From NCBI GenBank assembly GCA_015055805.1, contig SVHN01000010.1:1-64000 (forward strand): a stretch of DNA of 64,000 bases, written 5' to 3'. Both the position numbers and the translations under genes were made by a program. The notes beneath the pieces are model-generated. The model did no database searches. It had not been told where the DNA came from and saw only the letters and a list, made by a program, of their open reading frames with translations. Below are positions 43,344 through 52,851 of the stretch, in pieces. Position 1 is the first letter of the stretch; every line of letters starts with the position of its first letter. Source of the DNA: Clostridiales bacterium (GTDB lineage Bacteria; Bacillota; Clostridia; Christensenellales; Borkfalkiaceae).

Positions 43344-45503
43344 ATGATTTTTTTTGATGAAAACTTACGAACTTTTTTCTTGGAAAGTAAAGACGTGACA
43401 TACTCTTTTAAAATCAATGAAGCGGGTTTTTTGCAACATCTATATTTTGGAAAAAGGATTGAAAGAGAAGATCTTTCTTTTGCACCCCCGATAAATACAG
43501 AGTGGCGTATTCACGGTACTTATATTAAAGAAAATGGGAAAATTTTCAATCTTAATGCTTATCCTAATGAATGCCCAACGTATGGAAGAAGTGATTATAG
43601 AGAGAGTATGCTAGCGTTTGATTTTGACGGCGTTAGGGTTGGCGATTTGGTTTATGACAGTCATTATATTATTAATGAAAAACCCACACTTTCAGGTATG
43701 CCATCTATTAAGGGTGGACAAACGCTTGTTGTTTTACTAGTCGATACCATACATAATGTAGAAGGTAAATTATTTTATACGGTTTTTGAGGATTTGCCAG
43801 TAATATTAAGACATTGCGAGATTGTAAATAGAGGCAAAACTTCTTTCAATATTGACAGAGTATATTCATTTTCTCTAGATTTCCCTGATAAAAATTGGAA
43901 AACATTATCTCTTTTTGGCGCTCACGGAAGAGAACGAATGGTTGAAACTTCCGATATTGTTCACGGTGTAACCGTATTTGATAGCAAACGTGGCGTATCA
44001 TCTTCACAACTAAATCCATTTATGGCAATGGTAAGGAATAAAACCACAGAGTTTTGTGGCGAAGCTGTCGGTTTTAACCTTGTTTATAGTGGCAATTTTG
44101 CGTTAAAAGTACAAAAAGCAGAAGCTGACGGGGTTAGAGTTACGGGCGGTATAAACGATTTTGATTTTTCTTGGAAACTGAATCCTAACGAAACATTCGT
44201 TTCGCCTGAGGCTGTGTTGGTTTATTCTGATAGTGGAATAGGTAAGATGAGTAGAGCTTTCCACGATCTCTATAGAAATTATTTGATAAATCCTAAGTTT
44301 GCTTTTAAACCGCGACCTATAGTCCTTAATGTATGGGAAGCGTTGAGATTTGATATTAGCACGCAAAAAATCTTAGATATGGTTGATAGCATTAAGGACA
44401 CTGGCATAGACACATTAGTTGTTGATGATGGTTGGTTTGGTGGCGAAAAGGGCAGAAATGATGAATTTTCAGGACTTGGTGATTGGGTTGTAAACAAGAA
44501 CAAAATCAATCTTAAAGAGATTATTGATTATACGCATAACGCGGGGTTGAAGTTTGGGCTTTGGTTTGAACCAGAAGTAGCAAGTCCAAACAGCAACGTT
44601 GTAATTAATCATCCAAATTATATTTTGCGCGCTGATGGGCTTGAACCTTGTGAGGGGCGTTGGTCTTACGTCCTTGATCTTACCCAAAAAGAAGTTTGCG
44701 ACTACGTTGTTAACAGCGTCAACGCGATACTTGAAGAGTATGATGTTGATTACGTAAAATGGGACATGAACAGATCGCTGACTGAATTTTGTTCAAGTTT
44801 TGATAAAGAAACTGCCCACAGATATATTTTAGGACTTTACGATATTTTAGAAAGAATAGTATACGAACATCCTGAAATATTTTTTGAAGGGTGCGCAAGT
44901 GGTGGCTGTAGATTTGATCCAGCAATGCTTTATTACTTCCCACAAATCTGGACCAGCGACAACACCGATGCATACATGCGTGCGCTAATTCAATACGGCA
45001 CCGGACTTTGTTATCCGCTTTCTGCTATGTCGTGTCACGTTTCAGCCGTTCCAAACAAACAATGCGGAAGAGTAACGCCGTTCAATTCACGGTTTAATAT
45101 TTCAAGACTAGGTGCGTTTGGTTTTGAACTTAAAATAGCGGAACTGTCAAACCAAGAAAGACTTTCGGTAAAGGAATTTGTAGACGAATATATAAAAACA
45201 CAGGACTTAATATTAAACGGAGATTTATATAGGCTTAACAGTCCTTTTAACGAGAATTTGTTTGCAGAGCAGATTGTCAGTAAAAACGCAAAAAATTCGA
45301 TTATAGTTGTGTTTAAGCCTATTAGTGTACATAATGAAGATACCGTTAGGGTTTATCCGCAAGGACTTATGTCAGATAAAAAATATTTTATAAAAGAACT
45401 TGGTATAGAACGAAGTGGTGGCGTTATAATGGCGATAGGATTGCCAGTGAACTTAAAAAAACAAGATTTTGAATCTTTCGTTTATCATTTAGAAACTATT
45501 TAG
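43344..45503 (+). CDS. GH36 alpha-galactosidase
   Basis: Releases terminal alpha-galactose from galacto-oligosaccharides. The 719 residues have the GH36 N-terminal beta-domain, then the TIM barrel: NVWEALRFDIS, VVDDGWFGG, GLKFGLWFEPE, nucleophile D474 in VKWDMNRS, EGCASGGCRFD and acid/base D539 in WTSDNTDA. There is no signal peptide, so it is intracellular. It starts 12 nt after the beta-helix remnant and shares an operon with the GH28-like gene. Confidence 0.92.
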   Translation: MIFFDENLRTFFLESKDVTYSFKINEAGFLQHLYFGKRIEREDLSFAPPINTEWRIHGTYIKENGKIFNLNAYPNECPTYGRSDYRESMLAFDFDGVRVGDLVYDSHYIINEKPTLSGMPSIKGGQTLVVLLVDTIHNVEGKLFYTVFEDLPVILRHCEIVNRGKTSFNIDRVYSFSLDFPDKNWKTLSLFGAHGRERMVETSDIVHGVTVFDSKRGVSSSQLNPFMAMVRNKTTEFCGEAVGFNLVYSGNFALKVQKAEADGVRVTGGINDFDFSWKLNPNETFVSPEAVLVYSDSGIGKMSRAFHDLYRNYLINPKFAFKPRPIVLNVWEALRFDISTQKILDMVDSIKDTGIDTLVVDDGWFGGEKGRNDEFSGLGDWVVNKNKINLKEIIDYTHNAGLKFGLWFEPEVASPNSNVVINHPNYILRADGLEPCEGRWSYVLDLTQKEVCDYVVNSVNAILEEYDVDYVKWDMNRSLTEFCSSFDKETAHRYILGLYDILERIVYEHPEIFFEGCASGGCRFDPAMLYYFPQIWTSDNTDAYMRALIQYGTGLCYPLSAMSCHVSAVPNKQCGRVTPFNSRFNISRLGAFGFELKIAELSNQERLSVKEFVDEYIKTQDLILNGDLYRLNSPFNENLFAEQIVSKNAKNSIIVVFKPISVHNEDTVRVYPQGLMSDKKYFIKELGIERSGGVIMAIGLPVNLKKQDFESFVYHLETI

Positions 45504-45527
45504 ACAAGTTAATTTGAGGCAAATATT

Positions 45528-46901
45528 ATGAAATTAAAAGATTATAAGGTAAAAGTTAATATTATAGATTTTGGCGCAAAAAGCGGTGTAGACGAGTTAC
45601 AGACTGATTTTATACAGGCAGCTATAGACCATTGCTTTAAAATGGGTGGTGGAGAAATCCAAATACCAAAAGGTGAGTTTTTATGCGGTGGTATAAGATT
45701 AAGGTCTAATACGACACTGCATTTGCTTGAAGGTGCAAAACTTATCGGTTCACGCGACTGTGAAGATTATTTCGTCTTACAAAAAGATAAGGTTGAACCT
45801 GTTGAACCGTACATACTCACCGAAGAAGAAAGGATAAATGGTCGTTCACCCGACGGGCTTCATTACGGAAGAAGATGGCTAAGTTCACTTATTAAAATTT
45901 ATAAGGCAAAAAACGTTGCTATAATAGGTGAAAAGGACTCGGTTATTGACGGTAGAGACTGTTACGACGGTGATAACGAAGAAGGGTTTAGAGGTCCGCA
46001 TTGTATATGCGTGGGTGAGAGTAAAAATTTATATTTTCACGGTTATACGATAGTAAATAGTGCAAACTGGGCGCATTGTATTTGGAATGCTAAAAATATA
46101 ACCTGTCGTGAAGTAACGATTAAAGCAGGGCACGATGGTTTTGACGTGTTCGGCTGTACCAACGTGCTTGTTGAAAACTGTGACATATTCTCTGGTGACG
46201 ACAGTATTGCTGGATATTCTAATTATAAAGTTAGGATAAGAAACTGCAATTTGTCTTCGTCTTGCAGTGCGTTTAGATTTGCAGGAACTTGTGTGACCGT
46301 CACCGACTGTAAAATTGAAGGTAATTCGCCCTACGTTCACCGCTATACGTTAAATAAAGAAGAACAAATTACAAACAACATTTTGTCAGACGAAGAAAAC
46401 CCAAATCACCGTTACAGAATGAAGAGTTTTTATACCTATTACGGCGACAATAGGCTGGTAATAAAAAGACCACCGTCAAAGATGGTTTTTGACCGTTGCG
46501 AGATAAAAAACCCGACTAAGTTCTTCCATTATAATTTTTCAGGTAGCGAAGAATGGTCGTCTAATCGTCCACTTGTAGATATTACGTTTAAGAATATGAA
46601 GGTTGAGAACGTAAATCTTCCTATGATTGCTTATGGCGATAAAACTCAGCCTGTTACCATAACTATGGAAAACGTAGAACTAACGCTTGGTGACGATTTT
46701 ATGGACGATTGCTTACTTAGAACGGCTAACCTTAAAAAAGTTACGTTTAAGAATTTTAAGCTCAATAATTTTAAGGGCAATACGTTGATCAAAAATTACG
46801 GCAAAAATAGCGGTCAAATATTATTAGAAAACACTAATCTTTCTAGTGGATTAATAACTGTTTTTGAAACGGACGACAAATTTGAAGTGGAGATGATCTA
46901 G
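45528..46901 (+). CDS. GH28-like beta-helix glycosidase, cytoplasmic
   Basis: A 457-residue right-handed beta-helix. The start INIIDFGAKSG-like (VNIIDFGAKSGVDE), GGEIQIPKGEFLCGG, GFDVFGCTNVLVENC and SGDDSIAGYSN correspond to the NTDGID and DD motifs of GH28. The GHG and RIK motifs of polygalacturonases are not seen (the matching region reads SAFRFAGT). It may therefore act on a related uronide or rhamno-glycoside. There is no signal peptide, so the substrate must be imported. It lies 24 nt after the GH36 gene. Confidence 0.72.
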   Translation: MKLKDYKVKVNIIDFGAKSGVDELQTDFIQAAIDHCFKMGGGEIQIPKGEFLCGGIRLRSNTTLHLLEGAKLIGSRDCEDYFVLQKDKVEPVEPYILTEEERINGRSPDGLHYGRRWLSSLIKIYKAKNVAIIGEKDSVIDGRDCYDGDNEEGFRGPHCICVGESKNLYFHGYTIVNSANWAHCIWNAKNITCREVTIKAGHDGFDVFGCTNVLVENCDIFSGDDSIAGYSNYKVRIRNCNLSSSCSAFRFAGTCVTVTDCKIEGNSPYVHRYTLNKEEQITNNILSDEENPNHRYRMKSFYTYYGDNRLVIKRPPSKMVFDRCEIKNPTKFFHYNFSGSEEWSSNRPLVDITFKNMKVENVNLPMIAYGDKTQPVTITMENVELTLGDDFMDDCLLRTANLKKVTFKNFKLNNFKGNTLIKNYGKNSGQILLENTNLSSGLITVFETDDKFEVEMI

Positions 46902-46903
46902 TT

Positions 46904-47866
46904 ATGGCTTGGGTGTTTATATCAATAGTTCTACTTATGCGTGTGGTTCAGAACGTGTTGGGAAAAGCAGCTGCAAAACTAACGCCTAATCACTCGGTTG
47001 GATATCTTAAACACAATGCGTTTTATATGTGGCTTGCTACAGTTCCCGCACTTATATTGTTTTTAATAAGCATTATTGGTCAAAACGGTGAACTTTATTT
47101 TGGCGAGACTTTGCTTTATGCTTCCTTGTCGGGTATCGCGTTGGCGGTTTCAAGTTGTTGTTCTCTTTATGCTATGACGACTGGAACAATGGTTCTTAAT
47201 TCACTTTTTGGAACTGCTGGTTTATTAGTTCCGTCTATTGCAGGAATTTTTCTATATGAAGAATATTTAACTGTTTGGCAGTACATAGCGATTGTTATAT
47301 TTATTATAGGTGCATATTTTTTAATGGGGAACAGCAAAACGGTCTACGGCAAATTTACGTTAAAAACTCTGTTAGTTTTAATTCTTAACCTAGTTATGAA
47401 CGGCGTGACCATGCTTTCTCAGACTATGTTTGCAAGAAGTTTGCCGGACGGTAACGTGTCGTTTTTCTCGTTACTATCGTTTGCGGCAGGCGCAATTGCT
47501 TTATCGATAATTCTAGGCGTTATATATATTGCAGTTTATAAATATAAAGATAAACCTGAAGTTGAAAAAAGCGACGTTAGTTTTGTGCTTATTCCTAAAC
47601 CAGGCAAGCATTTAAAGCTTGATAAGAGAGTATATATTTGGTCTATATTTTTAGCAGTTGCAGTATTTTTAGTAAGTCAACTCATAACGCTTTGCGCAGC
47701 TACGGTTTCACCAGTGGTTCTTTTCTCAATAACTTGTGGCGGTGCTACGATTATAAGTTCGATAGTTGGCACGTTAGTGTATAAGGAAAAGTTTACTAAA
47801 GAAACGGCGATAGGTTTAGTGCTTGGTATCGGCGCGTTAATAATGATAAAGGTATTTGCAGCGTAA
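46904..47866 (+). CDS. DMT/EamA-family transporter
   Basis: 320 residues with about ten hydrophobic segments arranged as two EamA halves (for example LLYASLSGIALAVSSCCSLY, YIAIVIFIIGAYFLMG and IGLVLGIGALIMIKVF) and a longer charged loop around residues 215-245. It starts 2 nt after the GH28-like gene. DMT members move sugars, amino acids or drugs; here a sugar or breakdown product is likely from context. Residues that fix the substrate are not known. Confidence 0.75.
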   Translation: MAWVFISIVLLMRVVQNVLGKAAAKLTPNHSVGYLKHNAFYMWLATVPALILFLISIIGQNGELYFGETLLYASLSGIALAVSSCCSLYAMTTGTMVLNSLFGTAGLLVPSIAGIFLYEEYLTVWQYIAIVIFIIGAYFLMGNSKTVYGKFTLKTLLVLILNLVMNGVTMLSQTMFARSLPDGNVSFFSLLSFAAGAIALSIILGVIYIAVYKYKDKPEVEKSDVSFVLIPKPGKHLKLDKRVYIWSIFLAVAVFLVSQLITLCAATVSPVVLFSITCGGATIISSIVGTLVYKEKFTKETAIGLVLGIGALIMIKVFAA

Positions 47867-47916
47867 TTAACTTTTTTACGTGTGATTGATACGGTAATCT
47901 TTTGTGGGGTAAATTT

Positions 47917-48561
47917 ATGCAACAGTTTACGTTTAATGAAAAGGCAGAAAATAAATATAAAAAAGAAAGTATCGAGTGGCTTAACATTTGGTGTGAAGAT
48001 ACTAACGACGATTCTTTGCCACGAGTAGGTTTGATTGGTGATTCAATTACTACGCAAACTCATAAAATAGTGAAAGAAGAATTAAAAGGGCTTGCGAACG
48101 TTGATTATTTATCTACGTCTTACTCTATACTGTCTTTGGCGTACGTAGGTATAATTGAAAAATTTATTGAAGATTCTAAATACGATATTATATATTTTAA
48201 TTACGGATTGCACGGCTACGGGGTAACTGCTAACGAATACGAAAATGCTTTTAGAGCCATGATAAAAATGTTTTTATCTCATAATGCTAAAGTTATAATC
48301 GGATTGACTACTACGGTTCTAGAAAAAGACGATTTAAATATAGAATCTGAAAGATGGACAAGCGTTGTAAAAGAGAGAAATGCAATAGCTATCAGTCTTG
48401 CCAAAGAATTTAACCTTGCTATTGACGATTTGTACAGCATAAGTAAAAAGTTGGGTAAGGACGGTAAAAGTCCTGACGGTGTGCATTTTAACGATTATGG
48501 AAAAGAAATAATCGGAAAAAGCAAAGCAGATTCAATAAAGAAACTATTAACTATTATATAA
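47917..48561 (+). CDS. SGNH/GDSL hydrolase
   Basis: 214 residues with block I VGLIGDSIT (catalytic Ser), the Gly/Asn blocks (NYGLHGYG) and block V DGVHFNDYG (catalytic Asp/His). It is likely a carbohydrate esterase acting with the neighbouring glycosidases. There is no signal peptide. ATG 47917 follows TGGGG; an upstream TTG at 47902 overlaps that site and is rejected. Confidence 0.8.
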   Translation: MQQFTFNEKAENKYKKESIEWLNIWCEDTNDDSLPRVGLIGDSITTQTHKIVKEELKGLANVDYLSTSYSILSLAYVGIIEKFIEDSKYDIIYFNYGLHGYGVTANEYENAFRAMIKMFLSHNAKVIIGLTTTVLEKDDLNIESERWTSVVKERNAIAISLAKEFNLAIDDLYSISKKLGKDGKSPDGVHFNDYGKEIIGKSKADSIKKLLTII

Positions 48562-48579
48562 TGTACATAAGTTATAAAT

Positions 48580-48615
48580 AAAAAGAACGTCACAAGCGTG
48601 ACGTTCTTTTTATTT
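48580..48615. terminator. Bidirectional terminator
   Basis: AAAAAGAACGTCAC and GTGACGTTCTTTTT, a 14-bp stem with a 4-nt loop. It lies between the convergent SGNH and AraC genes and overlaps the AraC stop codon. Confidence 0.9.
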
Positions 48616-49428
48616 GATATCGAATCTTTGTTGGCTTATTTCGCGGAATTTTTTTGGTGAATAGCCTGAATATTTTTTGAATAGTTTTGAAAAATGCGCA
48701 GCGTCGTAAAATCCTAAATCTTCCATAATTTTTCCTATCGGGTCGATTGATTGTTCTATTAAAAACTTTGCACGTTCCATTTTAATGGTTATAACGTACT
48801 GCATAGGTGAATAACCTGTTCGTTCCTTAAAACGCTTAATAAAGTAGTTAGGGCTTAAATTTACTTTTTTTGCAAGGTCATCAAGCGTGAATTTTTCTTG
48901 ATAATTATTTTTTATGAATTCAACTGCTATGTCAATTTCGTCTTCAGCAACTGTATATTCTTTATAAACGCACCTTTCCATATAAAAGGATACGATAGAT
49001 AAAATTGCGCTAGACGCTGCAAGTTTTGACGCCGGTGAGTTGTTTTTTGCATGTGATAAAACCGAACGGAACAAGTCTTCAAGTTGCTTAGATTTTCCTA
49101 CTGAAAGTTTATAAGGGGGATAATAGTAGTCGAATAGGTTGTTGCCGTTTGCAAGAACGTCAAAGTGTATCCAGTATTTTTTAGCATACTGCTTATCGGT
49201 TAGTTGGTAACTATGTTTAACTCCCGACGGAATAAGTACCATATCGCCTTCTTTTGCGATAATTTTTTCTTTTCCAACTTGTACCGAGATTTCACCGTCG
49301 GTAATATAGAATATTTTGTTATGCGGAATAATAACGTTTTTATCTTTCCAAGATGGGGACAATACTGGATTTCCGCCCCAAGCAAACACCGTTGTTATTT
49401 GTTCTGAATAGAATTCGGAATTTTTCAT
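48610..49428 (-). CDS. AraC-family regulator divergent from L-fucose isomerase
   Basis: 272 residues with an N-terminal cupin (KIFYITDGEISVQVGKEKI, GDMVLIPSGVKHSY) and a C-terminal double HTH (VNLSPNYFIKRFKERTGYSP, MEDLGFYDAAHFSKLFKKYS). AGGAG precedes ATG 49428. Its position next to fucI suggests that it senses fucose or a related sugar. Confidence 0.87.
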   Translation of the reverse strand: MKNSEFYSEQITTVFAWGGNPVLSPSWKDKNVIIPHNKIFYITDGEISVQVGKEKIIAKEGDMVLIPSGVKHSYQLTDKQYAKKYWIHFDVLANGNNLFDYYYPPYKLSVGKSKQLEDLFRSVLSHAKNNSPASKLAASSAILSIVSFYMERCVYKEYTVAEDEIDIAVEFIKNNYQEKFTLDDLAKKVNLSPNYFIKRFKERTGYSPMQYVITIKMERAKFLIEQSIDPIGKIMEDLGFYDAAHFSKLFKKYSGYSPKKFREISQQRFDIK

Positions 49429-49593
49429 TTGCTTACTCCTGTTTTCTTATGCTTTTTAAGTATATCACCATTATATATTCTTGTCAAATAGTATGATGAT
49501 TTTATACAACTAATACAGTAAGTTTGTTATAACACATAAATAAAACTAATGGTATAATTGAGAAAAAAGTAAAATTTTTGTGAGGTGAATATA

Positions 49594-51426
49594 ATGGCAA
49601 AGAACAGATACGTAGGCGATTATCCTGTAATAGGTATACGTCCTGTTGTTGACGGCAGACGTGGACCTATGAGACTTCGTGAAAGTCTAGAAGGTCAAGT
49701 AATGGCAATGGCCAACGCCGCTAAAAAGTTGTTTGAAGAGAATCTTTATTATTCAAACGGTGAACACGTAAAAGTTGTAATGGCAGACACTTCAATAGGT
49801 CGTGTACCAGAGGCTGCCGCTTGCGCTAATAAGTTTAAAAAAGAAGGCGTAAGTATAACGCTTTCGGTAACTCCGTGCTGGTGCTACGGCTCTGAAACAA
49901 TGGATATGGATCCAACGACAATTAAGGCGGTATGGGGCTTTAACGGTACAGAAAGACCGGGTGCAGTATATCTTGCAGCAGTTCTAGCTGGACACGCGCA
50001 AAAAGGACTTCCAGCGTTTGGTATTTACGGACACGAAGTTCAAGATAGAGAACAGGTTGCAGAAATTCCCGAAGACGTAAAAGAAAAACTATTGCGTTTT
50101 GGTAGAGCAGCGGTTGCAGTCGCTACCATGCGCGGTAAATCATATCTACAAATCGGCTCTCAATGTATGGGTATTGCGGGATCCATTATCGACCAAGACT
50201 TTATTGAATCATACCTTGATATGAGAGTAGAGAGTGTTGACGAAGTTGAAATTCTTCGCCGTATGGAAGAAGGCATATACAACGAAGAAGAATACCAAAA
50301 AGCATTAAAGTGGACAAAAGAACACTGCAAAATGGGTAGGGATGACAACCCCGAATCAGTAGAGTTCTTAGGAAAAGAACGCAGAATTAAATTCACCGAC
50401 GAAGAAAAAGAAAAACAGTGGGAATTTACTGTTAAAATGTACTGCATTATAAAAGACCTTATGGCAGGCAACAAAAATCTTCCCGACGGATTTGAAGAAG
50501 AAAAAGTAGGTCATAATGCAATCGCTGGTGGTTTCCAAGGTCAAAGACAGTGGACCGACCATTGGCCCAACTGCGACTATCCAGAGGCTTTGCTTTCGTC
50601 TTCGTTCGACTATCAAGGTGCAAGAGAACCGTATACACTCGCAACCGAAAACGACGTTTTGAACGGTCTTTGTATGTTGTTTATGAGATTATTGACGCAT
50701 AGAGCGCAAATCTTCGCTGACGTTAGAACTTACTGGTCGGGTGATGCGACAAAGAGAGTTACGGGCTATGAACTTGAAGGTAAAGCAAAAGAATCAGACG
50801 GCATTATCCACCTACTTAACTCTGGCGCAGCGTGTCTAGATGCTTGCGGTGAATGTGCGGACGAAAACGGAAATGCTACCATGAAGAAATGGTGGGAAGT
50901 AACCGAAGAAGATATTAAGAAAATGACCGATGCAACCGTATGGTGTGAGGCAGGGTTTGATAACTTCCGTGGCGGTGGATTCTCAAGCCACTATACAACG
51001 AGAGCGGAAATGCCTTGTACAATGATAAGGCTTAATCTCGTTAAAGGTTTAGGACCTACAATGCAAATAGCAGAAGGGTGGACGGTAAAACTTCCCGACG
51101 ACGTGTCAGATAAACTTATGGAAAGAACAAACCCGACGTGGCCTTGTACTTGGTTTGCACCGCGTTGTGACGGCAAGGAAGGCAGTGCGTTTAAGACGGC
51201 ATACGAAGTTATGCAAAACTGGGGGGCAAACCACGGCGCAATCTCTTACGGACATATCGGTGCTGATTTAATTACGATGTGTTCAATGTTGAGAATTCCC
51301 GTGTGCATGCATAACGTACCGTTAGACGATATTTATCGTCCCGCAGCATGGAACGCATTTGGCATGGATAAAGAAGGTCAAGACTACAGAGCGTGCGCAA
51401 CTTACGGACCGCTTTATAAAAAATAA
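49594..51426 (+). CDS. fucI: L-fucose isomerase
   Basis: Interconverts L-fucose and L-fuculose (also D-arabinose/D-ribulose). About 610 residues: IGIRPVVDGRRGPMRLRESL at the start, MADTSIGRVPEAAACA, TPCWCYGSETMDMD, GSQCMGIAGSIID and the metal-site region WCEAGFDNFRGGGFSSHY. ATG 49594 follows GAGGTGA; a GTG at 49585 overlaps that site. No fuculokinase or aldolase gene is in the window, so the pathway must be completed elsewhere. Confidence 0.93.
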   Translation: MAKNRYVGDYPVIGIRPVVDGRRGPMRLRESLEGQVMAMANAAKKLFEENLYYSNGEHVKVVMADTSIGRVPEAAACANKFKKEGVSITLSVTPCWCYGSETMDMDPTTIKAVWGFNGTERPGAVYLAAVLAGHAQKGLPAFGIYGHEVQDREQVAEIPEDVKEKLLRFGRAAVAVATMRGKSYLQIGSQCMGIAGSIIDQDFIESYLDMRVESVDEVEILRRMEEGIYNEEEYQKALKWTKEHCKMGRDDNPESVEFLGKERRIKFTDEEKEKQWEFTVKMYCIIKDLMAGNKNLPDGFEEEKVGHNAIAGGFQGQRQWTDHWPNCDYPEALLSSSFDYQGAREPYTLATENDVLNGLCMLFMRLLTHRAQIFADVRTYWSGDATKRVTGYELEGKAKESDGIIHLLNSGAACLDACGECADENGNATMKKWWEVTEEDIKKMTDATVWCEAGFDNFRGGGFSSHYTTRAEMPCTMIRLNLVKGLGPTMQIAEGWTVKLPDDVSDKLMERTNPTWPCTWFAPRCDGKEGSAFKTAYEVMQNWGANHGAISYGHIGADLITMCSMLRIPVCMHNVPLDDIYRPAAWNAFGMDKEGQDYRACATYGPLYKK

Positions 51427-51444
51427 AATATACTAAACAAATAT

Positions 51445-51480
51445 GGGTGTGCGATTGACAAAATTGTACACCCTTTTTTT
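51445..51480 (+). terminator. Terminator of fucI
   Basis: GGGTGTGC and GTACACCC pair over 8 positions and are followed by eight T. Confidence 0.8.
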
Positions 51481-51491
51481 ATTCAACAATG

Positions 51492-51614
51492 TGTGGATTG
51501 TTTTCATAAAACACTTATATCGTCAATATAAATATAGAGAAAGTTATCAACACTATACCTAAAAACATTGTCGAAATGTTGATAACTTAGTGGATAAAGT
51601 CCTAGTTATCCACA
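51492..51614. promoter_or_regulatory. Cluster of DnaA-box-like sites
   Basis: Against the DnaA box TTATCCACA: a perfect site at 51606-51614; one-mismatch sites at 51544-51552 (TTATCAACA), 51577-51585 (same, minus strand) and 51589-51597 (minus strand); and a two-mismatch site at 51492-51500 (minus). The middle pair is part of a perfect 12-bp inverted repeat (51541-51552 / 51577-51588), and the last pair forms an 8-bp one. The flanks are AT-rich. dnaX-ybaB-recR lies 2.6 kb downstream. Confidence 0.6.
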
Positions 51615-51627
51615 TTTTTGGTGTCAT

Positions 51628-52344
51628 ATGTTTGTATTAAAAAGAAGAAGTATATTTATAGTTTCGGTGCTATTGTTGACGGTTATAACTTTTATTGTTT
51701 GTTTTGGCGCGCTGGCGCAAAAACCTATAGGCGAAGCGTCGTCAAGCAATATTAAAATAGTGTTAGATGCTGGACACGGCGGTGTGGACGGCGGAGTTAG
51801 CGGTGTAAATACAGGGGTTAAAGAGAGTGAGATAAATCTAGCGGTTGTTAAAAAACTTGAAAAATATCTTAAAGGTGCTGGTATGAGTGTAGTTTTAACA
51901 AGAAGTACCGACGCAGGACTTTACGGCGTTGCGACTAGTGGGCTGAAAAAGAAAGATATGGCAAAGCGCAAGGAAATTATATCAAAAGCAAAGCCACATT
52001 TGGTAGTTAGTGTACATATGAATAAATATAGTTTATCGACAAGAAGAGGAGCACAAGTCTTTTATAAAAAGGGCGACGAAGCGAGTAAACTTTTAGCGAC
52101 TGGGATACAAGATTGTTTTAATTCCATGGAAGAGGCGGTTAGAACTTGTAGCGCACTAACGGGTGATTATTATATCCTAAATTGTACAGATTATCCGTCA
52201 GTAATATGTGAATGTGGATTTTTGTCAAACCCTGACGACGAAGCACTTTTGATAACCGAAGAATATCAAGATGCCGTGGCGTATACCATATTTAAGGGTA
52301 TAGTTGCATATTTATCAAAGTCAACTATAATATTTACCGATTAA
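51628..52344 (+). CDS. cwlD: N-acetylmuramoyl-L-alanine amidase, CwlD type
   Basis: A zinc amidase of the Amidase_3 family. CwlD with PdaA makes muramic-delta-lactam in the spore cortex, needed for germination. 238 residues with an N-terminal signal anchor (SIFIVSVLLLTVITFIVCFG), zinc His in DAGHGGVDGG, zinc Glu in GVKESEINLAV, zinc His in SVHMN, and catalytic Glu in CECGFLSN. The single short catalytic domain without a wall-binding domain fits CwlD rather than a general autolysin. No clear ribosome binding site. Confidence 0.82.
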   Translation: MFVLKRRSIFIVSVLLLTVITFIVCFGALAQKPIGEASSSNIKIVLDAGHGGVDGGVSGVNTGVKESEINLAVVKKLEKYLKGAGMSVVLTRSTDAGLYGVATSGLKKKDMAKRKEIISKAKPHLVVSVHMNKYSLSTRRGAQVFYKKGDEASKLLATGIQDCFNSMEEAVRTCSALTGDYYILNCTDYPSVICECGFLSNPDDEALLITEEYQDAVAYTIFKGIVAYLSKSTIIFTD

Positions 52345-52363
52345 GATTATTAAAACTTTATTC

Positions 52364-52388
52364 AGCCCGAAAATATTCGGGCTTTTTA
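52364..52388 (+). terminator. Terminator of cwlD
   Basis: AGCCCGAA and TTCGGGCT with a 4-nt loop, then TTTTT. Confidence 0.85.
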
Positions 52389-52389
52389 A

Positions 52390-52418
52390 TTGTCATTTTT
52401 AATAAAATGGTGTATAAT
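52390..52418 (+). promoter_or_regulatory. Promoter of mrnC-rlmB-sigH
   Basis: TTGTCA (52390-52395), a 17-bp spacer and TATAAT (52413-52418), immediately after the cwlD terminator. Confidence 0.8.
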
Positions 52419-52467
52419 TAAAAAAATAGAAAAATGGGGTAGGTTTGTGTTTCGTTTAGGCGAGAAA

Positions 52468-52851
52468 ATGGATAGACAAAAAGCGAATAATTTAAGTCCC
52501 GTGGTGCTTGCGTTTGTAGGTGACGCGGTTTATTCGCTGTTCGTTCGCGAAAAATTAACGTTTTCTTCTGATTTTAAGTGCGGCGAACTAAACAAACTTG
52601 CAACTAGCGAAGTTAAGGCAACGGCGCAGGCAGAGTTTGCTAATGAAATTATGCCGTTACTAAACGACGCTGAACTTGCCGTGTTTAAAAGAGCAAGAAA
52701 CGCAAAGAAGGCAAATAAAGCAAAGCACGCTACCGTTGCTGAATATAATACTTCTACAGGTTTAGAGGCTGTTTTAGGGTATTTATATCTAATAGGTGAC
52801 GTAGACAGGTTAAATTATATATTAAACAAAGGTGAAATAAATGAAAGTTGA
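52468..52851 (+). CDS. mrnC: Mini-ribonuclease III
   Basis: A 23S rRNA 3'/5'-end maturation enzyme made only of the RNase III catalytic domain. Landmarks are LSPVVLAFVGDAVYSLFVRE with the catalytic Asp, LNKLATSEVKATAQA, and the second acidic motif in YNTSTGLEAVLGYLYL. ATG 52468 gives 127 residues starting MDRQKANN; a GTG at 52447 behind GGGGTAGG is a real alternative (7 more residues). It overlaps rlmB by 11 nt, as in the mrnC-rlmB pair of Bacillus. Confidence 0.9.
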   Translation: MDRQKANNLSPVVLAFVGDAVYSLFVREKLTFSSDFKCGELNKLATSEVKATAQAEFANEIMPLLNDAELAVFKRARNAKKANKAKHATVAEYNTSTGLEAVLGYLYLIGDVDRLNYILNKGEINES

